From Bacteroidales bacterium (GTDB lineage: Bacteria; Bacteroidota; Bacteroidia; Bacteroidales; F082): DNA of 14,054 nucleotides. A model generated the notes under the pieces. The model ran no database searches. It saw only the letters and a program-made list of their open reading frames with translations, and was not told the origin of the DNA. Of the stretch, positions 1 through 5,173 are shown piece by piece. Both the position numbers and the translations under genes were made by a program. Each line of letters begins with the position of its first letter. The first letter of the stretch is position 1. The stretch is from assembly GCA_017508895.1 (NCBI GenBank), contig JAFWRA010000085.1:1-14054 (forward strand), in the 5' to 3' direction.

Positions 1-605
1 CGATGATACTGTTTTTCAGCATAATAGCCATCGGCAAGTTTCAAGTGATCGACACCTTCGCGATGATATCCCGAGTTGGTGTACGACATGCCAAGCCGCT
101 GATGGATGGCATATTTCAGTCGGTCGATTTCGTTCTTTTCATCGGTGGGCTTGAGTGAAAAGCGCACAAAACGCTCATCGACATGCTCACATTGCTCGAT
201 GCTTTGCAAAGCCTTCAAACGGTAGTCGAGCACATGTTGCTCACCCAAGTTTTTCACTTGGGCCATTCGCGACAAAATCCAATAAGTCATGGACTCGAAA
301 TATTTGTCTTTGTCGCCAACAAATTGCTTTTCAGCCACCTGCATCAGCGAATCGAAGTCGTTGTATTTACGGAGGCCGTCGTTCACCTTGGCCCTCAGCA
401 GGCAATAATGCGCCCGCTCCTTCTCCGAAAGTGCTGAAAGATTCAGCGTGTCAAGGATTTGCCTTGCGCTATCAAGGTTGGTTTGGTAGAAGCACTCCAC
501 GCGATAAAGCATGTCCTCCTCGGGCGGAGGAGGCGTTTCGCGCTTGGAGCAGGCGGCCACCAACACGACAAAAAGCAAAAACCCTATGGGAAACCTGCGT
601 TTCAT
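1..605 (-). CDS. TPR-containing lipoprotein regulator, N-terminal part (cut by window edge)
   Basis: The frame reads open from ATG at 605-603 to the window edge, giving about 201 residues without a stop. It starts MKRRFPIGFLLFVVLVAACS, a type II signal peptide with lipobox VAAC and Cys19. The visible part is closely related to the N-terminus of the 550-residue regulator at 3334-4986: the first 30 residues differ at only three positions. Both contain matching helical TPR-like stretches such as YAIHQ-LGMSY and the tail YYAE. By that homology the missing part should hold more TPRs, a transmembrane helix and a C-terminal HTH. It would be a membrane-bound one-component regulator sensing in the periplasm. 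The start is fixed by a promoter ending 5 nt upstream. It lies 97 bp downstream of the T9SS gene at 703-1641 but has its own promoter. Family assignment is fairly sure; what it senses or controls is unknown. Confidence 0.88.
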   Translation of the reverse strand, partial: MKRRFPIGFLLFVVLVAACSKRETPPPPEEDMLYRVECFYQTNLDSARQILDTLNLSALSEKERAHYCLLRAKVNDGLRKYNDFDSLMQVAEKQFVGDKDKYFESMTYWILSRMAQVKNLGEQHVLDYRLKALQSIEQCEHVDERFVRFSLKPTDEKNEIDRLKYAIHQRLGMSYTNSGYHREGVDHLKLADGYYAEKQYH

Positions 606-650
606 GGCCGCAAAGGTAGCATTTTTTTGGCGACGCCAACAAAAAAGGCC
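606..650. repeat. Duplicated promoter segment, copy 1 (copy 2 at 4987-5032)
   Basis: The stretch upstream of the truncated regulator is nearly identical to 4987-5032. It includes the -7 box, the T tract, the TTGGCGACGCCAA dyad, an A6 run and GGCC. The T tract has 7 T here and 8 T in the other copy. Similarity stops sharply after GGCC (650|651 versus 5032|5033), which marks one edge of the ancestral duplication that carried the regulator and its promoter. Confidence 0.8.
611..639 (-). promoter_or_regulatory. Bacteroidota-type promoter of the truncated TPR regulator
   Basis: Read on the minus strand, TTG (639-637), an 18-nt spacer and TACCTTTG (618-611) match the Bacteroidota -33/-7 consensus. 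Only 5 nt separate the -7 element from the ATG, so transcription should begin at or very near the start codon. A 13-bp dyad, TTGGCGACGCCAA (627-639), covers the -33 TTG, and a run of seven T (622-628 on the plus strand) lies in the spacer. The same arrangement precedes the paralogue at 4986. Confidence 0.7.
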
Positions 651-702
651 AGCCACTTTCGTGACCAGCCAATATGCTTTCACTTCATCCCTTGCGCAAT
701 CT

Positions 703-1641
703 CTATTCCTTCACCCACTTCCCTGTTTCCGCGAGGGTCGTTGAGACTGTCGAAACGCCCGTTGTATAAACCTTCCAAACATAAACGCCCTCGGCCCAAT
801 CCCTTGCATCAATCACCGTCACATGCTCCGTGAGGGCTTGGCCGTGGACGAGCCTGCCGTTCAAGTCATACACTTCCACGCGGGCATTCTTCAAGGCCGT
901 GCGGATGTTGAGGGTATTGCGGCCTGGGTTGGGATAGACATTTGAGGTTTTCTGCAATAATGATTCTTCCACGCCCCAAGGGTCATCGGTGACATAGGCC
1001 CAAATCATGAATTGGAGTTGTTCAAACGGCCCATAATTGGCGACATCAGCCCACTTGTTTTCCTCCATTTGCACCCAACGGGCATTGGGATCGGGGTTGT
1101 CGTCGTAACTAAACGCAGCCGAATAGGTCTCTGTCATGTCGGTCTCGGAGAAGACAATCCACAGATGCTTTGTAATATCAAGTTCAACGGGGTTGTCCAA
1201 GACAATATCGGTAAGGCCTTCGTTGCCTGTCGGAGCAAAGACCTGCTCGTCAAGCAAGGTAAGAGGCATGAACTCGTTGCCATAGTAAACTCCCAAAAGC
1301 AGGTTTCCCATGATATAATAGTTTTCATACAAGGCCACTCGGGTCAAGGTGAACCCGTCGTAGGACTGCAGGACAGAAGGCGGGAACGACACCGCCCATG
1401 AGAAAGGAATCTCATAAGGGTTATAGGCAAGGTTGCTGCCATACACTTCGTTGCCATAATGAAGCCAGGCATCTTGTACGGAAACGACAGTTGGCTGTTT
1501 GAAAGGAAGAGCATCAGGCGCCTTATGGCACGCAAACAGGTTAGTTGGCTCATCCATGTTGCATTGTTCCTGGGCTTGCATCGTCGCTCCTCCCGCCATC
1601 AGCAGGAGCGCAAGCAGGGAGTAAAATTTTGTTGCTTTCAT
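703..1641 (-). CDS. T9SS type A cargo protein with gingipain-adhesin-like jelly-roll domain
   Basis: This 312-residue secreted protein has a signal peptide, MKATKFYSLLALLLMAGG..., with likely cleavage after MQA (residue 23). The middle (about 45-220) has the pattern of jelly-roll modules in Bacteroidota adhesins: a strand like LTRVALY, then LLLGVYYG, then PVELDITKHLWIVF, closing with FMIWAYVTD. That resembles the adhesin modules of gingipain-type proteins; this is pattern recognition, not a search. Residues 234-312 form a T9SS type A sorting domain (NVYPNPG, VEVYDLNGRLV, GVYVWKV, ending TGKWVKE), so export across the outer membrane and surface attachment or release is expected. The ATG lies 4 nt after the stop of the upstream T9SS gene at 1646-3181, so the two are probably co-transcribed and translationally coupled. 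Binding target is unknown. Confidence 0.85.
   Translation of the reverse strand: MKATKFYSLLALLLMAGGATMQAQEQCNMDEPTNLFACHKAPDALPFKQPTVVSVQDAWLHYGNEVYGSNLAYNPYEIPFSWAVSFPPSVLQSYDGFTLTRVALYENYYIMGNLLLGVYYGNEFMPLTLLDEQVFAPTGNEGLTDIVLDNPVELDITKHLWIVFSETDMTETYSAAFSYDDNPDPNARWVQMEENKWADVANYGPFEQLQFMIWAYVTDDPWGVEESLLQKTSNVYPNPGRNTLNIRTALKNARVEVYDLNGRLVHGQALTEHVTVIDARDWAEGVYVWKVYTTGVSTVSTTLAETGKWVKE
1603..1625 (-). repeat. Conserved signal-peptide DNA cassette, copy 1 of 3
   Basis: This 23-bp stretch encodes the hydrophobic core of the signal peptide. It matches 3143-3165 at 22 of 23 positions (A instead of T at 1620), and 3143-3165 is identical to 10345-10367. All three sit at the same place in three T9SS cargo genes whose mature parts are unrelated. 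It looks like a shared secretion cassette spread by duplication or recombination rather than a mobile element. Confidence 0.75.
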
Positions 1642-1645
1642 AGTA

Positions 1646-3181
1646 TTATTGTTTTATCCATTTTCCGTTTTCTGCTTCTTTGTTGCCTGTAAACACCTTC
1701 CAAACATAAACTCCATCAGCCCATCCTCCAGCATCAATCGCCGTCACGTTCTCCGTGAGCTCTTGTCTGTAGATGAGTCTGCCCTTCATGTCGTACACTT
1801 CCACGCGGGCGTTTGGCATTGTAGTGCGAATATTGAGCGTGCTACCACCTGGGTTGGGATAAGCTGTGGCAACGGCCAGTCCATGCAAATGGGCTTCCTC
1901 AACACTCACGAAATCCTCCGGCGTGATTTTGTAGATGCAATAGTCGCGATAGCCCGTAACGGTATTCATACGAGTTGCGTAAACGAGGCAACCTCCATCG
2001 GGACAAAAATCGATAGTATGGGGGATAACATGATAACCCGTGGGTTTGAAATAAATCTCATGCTGTTTGTTCAGGAACTCATCCGTTTGGGCCACATACA
2101 AATTATCATTGATATTGCTGCCAGCAAAACTGACGTCCATCCAACCCATCATATACACGGTGCCTTCGGGACTGAAAGCCATGCCATAACCTTCATCGCC
2201 CATCCTGGGGTTGATGATGCCCCAATTCCAATTCAACACGGCAAACTCCTCGTCGAAAACCCTCATGAAGACATCCAAATCGCTTCTTGACTTGTTTTCC
2301 GCCTTTGCATCGTCTTTGCTCAAATGGTCTTCGCATCCAATTGAATACGTCAACCTGTTGTAAGGATTAAGTCGGACAAAGTGAGGACACTCGAAATTGC
2401 CTATCCACCCGCTGATGTAGGGATGCGACTCGTAGACCTTCCCCGCGTCTTCCACTACGGCAATCGTGTTGAGGTCTTCGTCCAATGTGTAACAATTAAC
2501 TTTGTATGGCCCGGGCTCCCTCAAAATAATGCGACAACCCAATGAGTCGGGGGCTGAGAAAAACTGGTTCGTCAAAGAGAAGGGTATGGAATCGAAAATC
2601 CGCTCTCTCACAAAGTTGCCTTGGCTGTCAAACTTGACCAAATGCATGGCTTCCCTGTCGTTGACAGACCAAACGCTGTCAACAGGATAGGAAATCAACA
2701 AGCTGCCGTCCTTTGAGAACACAGAATGAATCATTTCGGAGTAAAGAAAAGCATTGTCCGGATGGTTGAAGTCGAGGCCTTCCCATTGACAGGGATAATA
2801 AGTCCACGACAAGTCCTCGGGGTCAAGTTCAATCACACAAAGCATGGGCAACGTGTCGTTATCATCCTTACAGAATGACGCATAGCGAAATTTGCCCTCA
2901 TAAAACCCTCCGTGTCTCCACTGGCTCATCCTATGGCTCGGGATAGGGGCTTCGTCGAGTATATCGCCATTATACGACATTTTCAACACCTTACATTTTT
3001 CCTCCTGGTTTCCGCCGAAAGCTAAAAACATCTTGTCGTTATAACTCCTGAGGGCATTGAACCAAACGGAATCCGATTCGTAAATCGTTGTGAGGTCACT
3101 GGGAATCTCTTGCGCCTGCACCGTCACCCCTCCCGCCATCAGCAGGAGCGCAAGCAGGGTGTAAAGCTTTACTTTTTTCAT
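1646..3181 (-). CDS. T9SS type A cargo protein, likely beta-propeller-like
   Basis: This 511-residue protein begins MKKVKLYTLLALLLMAGG..., with a signal peptide cleaved near VQA (residue 23). The body is rich in short beta-strand repeats with phrases such as MFLAFGG, CVIELDPEDLSW, GTVYMMGWMDVSFAG and PDGGCLVYATR, which look like blades of a propeller. I cannot name a specific family. Residues 438-511 are a T9SS type A sorting domain (AYPNPGG, VEVYDMKGRLIY, GVYVWKVF, ending GKWIKQ) very similar to that of the next gene. It is the first gene of a pair with the gene at 703-1641 (4-nt gap) and lies 152 bp after the regulator at 3334-4986, which makes that regulator a candidate controller. Predicted location is the cell surface or outside the cell. 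Confidence is high for export and low for function. Confidence 0.85.
   Translation of the reverse strand: MKKVKLYTLLALLLMAGGVTVQAQEIPSDLTTIYESDSVWFNALRSYNDKMFLAFGGNQEEKCKVLKMSYNGDILDEAPIPSHRMSQWRHGGFYEGKFRYASFCKDDNDTLPMLCVIELDPEDLSWTYYPCQWEGLDFNHPDNAFLYSEMIHSVFSKDGSLLISYPVDSVWSVNDREAMHLVKFDSQGNFVRERIFDSIPFSLTNQFFSAPDSLGCRIILREPGPYKVNCYTLDEDLNTIAVVEDAGKVYESHPYISGWIGNFECPHFVRLNPYNRLTYSIGCEDHLSKDDAKAENKSRSDLDVFMRVFDEEFAVLNWNWGIINPRMGDEGYGMAFSPEGTVYMMGWMDVSFAGSNINDNLYVAQTDEFLNKQHEIYFKPTGYHVIPHTIDFCPDGGCLVYATRMNTVTGYRDYCIYKITPEDFVSVEEAHLHGLAVATAYPNPGGSTLNIRTTMPNARVEVYDMKGRLIYRQELTENVTAIDAGGWADGVYVWKVFTGNKEAENGKWIKQ
3143..3165 (-). repeat. Conserved signal-peptide DNA cassette, copy 2 of 3
   Basis: These 23 bp are identical to 10345-10367 and match 1603-1625 with one difference. 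They code for part of the LLALLL core of the signal peptide. Around this copy the similarity to the gene at 703-1641 extends to roughly 50 bp, including codons for MAGG. Confidence 0.75.
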
Positions 3182-3209
3182 TGCAAAAACATTTTGAAAT
3201 TGGTTTACG

Positions 3210-3243
3210 CAAAATTAAATGAAAAACCAGCCATCACCCCAAA
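3210..3243 (-). promoter_or_regulatory. Candidate proximal promoter of the T9SS gene pair
   Basis: On the minus strand, TTTG (3243-3240), a 22-nt spacer and TAATTTTG (3217-3210) resemble the Bacteroidota promoter. The spacer is somewhat longer than usual. A start here would give a leader of about 25 nt before the ATG at 3181. Confidence 0.5.
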
Positions 3244-3315
3244 CGAGACATGGAAATACACAAAATATTCTTTTGTTGGAATTACACCAAATTGATATTC
3301 AATAAAATAAAAAAT

Positions 3316-3345
3316 CAAAAATACACATTTTTCTTACCCACCCAA
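3316..3345 (-). promoter_or_regulatory. Candidate distal promoter of the T9SS gene pair
   Basis: On the minus strand, TTG (3345-3343), exactly 19 nt and TATTTTTG (3323-3316) fit the Bacteroidota consensus well. The -33 part overlaps the last codons of the regulator at 3334-4986. A transcript from here would have a leader of roughly 130 nt. The remainder of 3182-3333 is AT-rich and shows no coding signal or clear terminator. Confidence 0.45.
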
Positions 3346-4986
3346 GGTGGAAAATGCGTCGGAATCCAGCTTTTTCCTGAGGTTGGAGCGGTATTTTCGG
3401 ATGGTGTTTTCGCTTAGGCCAAGCAAGTCGGCCTCTTCCTTCGAGCGGAAACGGAGGAGATTGAGCAGGGCAAGTTGGCATTCCGTCTCGCTCAGGTCGG
3501 GATGGTCTTTTTTCAGGTTATCCATGGCTTGCGGATAGGCGGAATCGAATGCGTCGAGAATACGCTTCAATTTTTCGTCTTGGTCAGATTGGTAAATGGC
3601 CAATGCTCGTTGCTGCAACAATTGCATGGAATGCTGTGCGGCATGATCCAACTCCAATTGCAGTTTTTGCTGAGCCTCGCGCGACCTCAGGACTTCCAAC
3701 TCCTTGGCTTTCCGATAGCGAAGCACCAAGACGACCACCGCAAGCAGGACAGCCAGCAGCAAAGCTATCCATAGGTAAAGCCTATACCGCCGTATTTGCT
3801 GTTCGGCTTGCACTTTGTTGATTTCCATTTGCTTCTCGTACTCACCTTTCACCTCGGCGACAGATTGTTGGTTTTCATTCTCTTCTTGTTGTGCCACAAT
3901 CAGTTTTTCCGCAAAGAAACTTGCTTTGTCGTTGTCGCCCAATGCCCTGTAAGAGTAGAATAGCCATTTGTACAGCAAACCACCTTGTTCGTGGAGGTCG
4001 GGCATTTCATAGGCTTGTGTACCAAAATAGATACACGAATCGTATTGATGGAGTTCGTAATAGGCTTCGGCCAAGTTTTCAACCAGCCCCTTTTTATAAT
4101 TGCTTTCGATGGTATCGCCCAAAAGCGCCAATCCCTTGCGACTTTCTGCTATCATTCGACGCAACAGGCCTTCGCGTTCTTCTTCGTTTGAAAAAGCTTG
4201 TTTTTCAACCCGTTGCATACAATAAATGGAAAGACAACTATAATAAAAGGCACAGTCGTTGATGCTACCATAGATTTGGGCATCGTGCAAACCGTTTTGG
4301 AAACACACAAGGCAGCTGTCGTATTCCTCCAAAGCAAGATAAGACATGCCTAAAGGAAACGTGCACACCATATATTGCTTATGATTCTGTGTTTCAGCAT
4401 AATACTTTTGTGCCGCTTTCATATGCTCAATGGATTCCTTGTGATATCCGGTGCTCCCGTATGACATGCCTAATTTCTGATGGATGGCATATTTGACCTT
4501 GTCGATTTTCTCTTGTTCACTAATCGGTGGTTCAGAGTAGCGCAACAAACGCTCATCAACATGCTGGCATAGTTCTATGCTTTGCATGGCTTTTTGCCTA
4601 TAGTCGAGAACGGTTTGTCGGGTTCCACCTTTAAAAAGGTTCAGTCTGGCAAGCGACAGCAAAGTCATGGTCTCATAATACTTGTCTTGACCTCCAACAA
4701 AGTAATCCTCAGCCACTTGCAACAAAGAATCGACTTCCGAGTCATATTGATCCATCAATTCTTTCACCCACATTCGCACCAAGCAATAATGCGCCCGTTC
4801 CTTCTCTGATAGCACCGAAAGGTTCAACGTGTCAAGGATTTGCAGTGCGCTGTCGGGATGGTTTGGGAAGAAGCACTCCACACGGTAGAGCAGGTCCTCC
4901 TCCGGTGGTGGAGGCGTTTCGCGCTTGGAGCAGGCGGCCACCAACACGACAAAAAGCAAAAGTCCTATGGGAAACAAGCGTTTCAT
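3334..4986 (-). CDS. Membrane-spanning TPR regulator with C-terminal HTH, lipoprotein signal
   Basis: The protein has 550 residues counted from ATG at 4986. A 17-residue upstream extension in frame exists, but it would place the start upstream of the promoter, so it is rejected. MKRLFPIGLLLFVVLVAACS is a type II signal peptide with Cys19. Residues about 20-390 are helical TPR-like repeats (for example YAIHQKLGMSYGSTGYHKE, then LGMSYLALEEYDSCL, then AEAYYELHQYDSCI). A single hydrophobic helix lies at about 403-422 (LYLWIALLLAVLLAVVVLVL), followed by a basic stretch and a coiled coil. Residues 498-540 form a LuxR-like HTH (LSETECQLALLNLL ... GLSENTIRKYRSNLRKKL). This gives a periplasmic sensor and a cytoplasmic DNA-binding domain in one chain, a one-component regulator. 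It lies divergent from the ATPase gene at 5174 and just upstream of the T9SS pair at 3181, its likeliest targets. Ligand and targets are inferred only. Confidence 0.9.
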   Translation of the reverse strand: MKRLFPIGLLLFVVLVAACSKRETPPPPEEDLLYRVECFFPNHPDSALQILDTLNLSVLSEKERAHYCLVRMWVKELMDQYDSEVDSLLQVAEDYFVGGQDKYYETMTLLSLARLNLFKGGTRQTVLDYRQKAMQSIELCQHVDERLLRYSEPPISEQEKIDKVKYAIHQKLGMSYGSTGYHKESIEHMKAAQKYYAETQNHKQYMVCTFPLGMSYLALEEYDSCLVCFQNGLHDAQIYGSINDCAFYYSCLSIYCMQRVEKQAFSNEEEREGLLRRMIAESRKGLALLGDTIESNYKKGLVENLAEAYYELHQYDSCIYFGTQAYEMPDLHEQGGLLYKWLFYSYRALGDNDKASFFAEKLIVAQQEENENQQSVAEVKGEYEKQMEINKVQAEQQIRRYRLYLWIALLLAVLLAVVVLVLRYRKAKELEVLRSREAQQKLQLELDHAAQHSMQLLQQRALAIYQSDQDEKLKRILDAFDSAYPQAMDNLKKDHPDLSETECQLALLNLLRFRSKEEADLLGLSENTIRKYRSNLRKKLDSDAFSTLGG

Positions 4987-5032
4987 GGTTGCAAAGGTAG
5001 CATTTTTTTTGGCGACGCCAACAAAAAAGGCC
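4987..5032. repeat. Duplicated promoter segment, copy 2 (copy 1 at 606-650)
   Basis: This is the second copy of the segment at 606-650 and precedes the full-length paralogue. It carries the same -7 box, T tract, dyad and GGCC end, with one additional T. To the right the sequence departs completely into the AT-rich control region of the divergent ATPase gene. Confidence 0.8.
4992..5021 (-). promoter_or_regulatory. Bacteroidota-type promoter of the TPR/HTH regulator
   Basis: On the minus strand, TTG (5021-5019), 19 nt and TACCTTTG (4999-4992) fit the consensus very well. The -7 box ends 5 nt before the ATG, which implies a leaderless or near-leaderless mRNA. The dyad TTGGCGACGCCAA (5009-5021) covers the -33 element and could be an operator. 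The spacer holds a run of eight T (plus strand), one more than in the duplicate at 611-639. Confidence 0.75.
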
Positions 5033-5041
5033 GGCATTATT

Positions 5042-5057
5042 AAAAGTGTAAACTTTT
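5042..5057. repeat. Short inverted repeat between divergent promoters
   Basis: AAAAGTGTAAACTTTT is a perfect dyad with 6-bp arms and a 4-nt centre. It lies between the leftward promoter at 4992-5021 and the rightward repeat array starting at 5082, a plausible place for a regulator to bind. The AAAGTGTA half resembles the end of the 5082 repeats. It is too AT-rich to be a strong hairpin. Confidence 0.4.
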
Positions 5058-5081
5058 TGTAGTTGGTACAATGAAATGGAC

Positions 5082-5165
5082 AAAAATCTAAAAAAGGTGT
5101 AAATTAGACATTGTAAAAATCTAAAAAAGGTGTATTTTTGCAGCGTGAAAAATCTCAAAAAAGTG
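5082..5165. repeat. Three direct repeats at 33-bp spacing over the ATPase promoter
   Basis: The 20-bp unit AAAAATCTAAAAAAGGTGTA occurs perfectly at 5082-5101 and 5115-5134. A third copy starts at 5148 and matches 17 of 20 positions. The starts are exactly 33 bp apart, about three helical turns, with unrelated 13-bp spacers. Copy 1 is upstream of the -33 element, copy 2 fills the spacer between -33 and -7, and copy 3 falls at the expected start of the transcript. This geometry suggests cooperative repressor sites on one face of the DNA. A role as remnant of a repeat element is also possible. Confidence 0.75.
5111..5140 (+). promoter_or_regulatory. Bacteroidota-type promoter of the DUF4143 ATPase
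   Basis: TTG (5111-5113), exactly 19 nt, then TATTTTTG (5133-5140) is a near-perfect Bacteroidota promoter. The -7 box overlaps the earliest possible in-frame start (TTG at 5138), so translation must start further downstream. Transcription would begin at about 5145, leaving about 30 nt of A-rich leader before the ATG at 5174. Confidence 0.7.
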
Positions 5166-5173
5166 AAAAATAC

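Noticed and set aside
155..619. Plus-strand open frame of 154 codons near the left end
   Set aside because: It is antisense to the truncated regulator, whose frame is clearly related to the protein at 3334-4986. The antisense product is rich in Arg, Pro and Ser with no recognisable domain.
617..646. TTGGCGACGCCAA flanked by T and A runs as a bidirectional intrinsic terminator
   Set aside because: The position coincides with the -33 and spacer of a well-matched promoter and is duplicated together with it at 5003-5028. A promoter/operator reading explains it better, although weak termination cannot be excluded.
4987..5037. Earlier ATG extending the regulator at 3334 by 17 residues
   Set aside because: The extension is encoded by the duplicated promoter segment and would place charged residues before a perfect lipoprotein signal starting at MKRLFPIG.
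5138..5173. TTG start extending the DUF4143 ATPase by 12 residues
   Set aside because: The TTG forms part of the -7 promoter box and the extension is encoded by the third 33-bp repeat, so it should not be translated.
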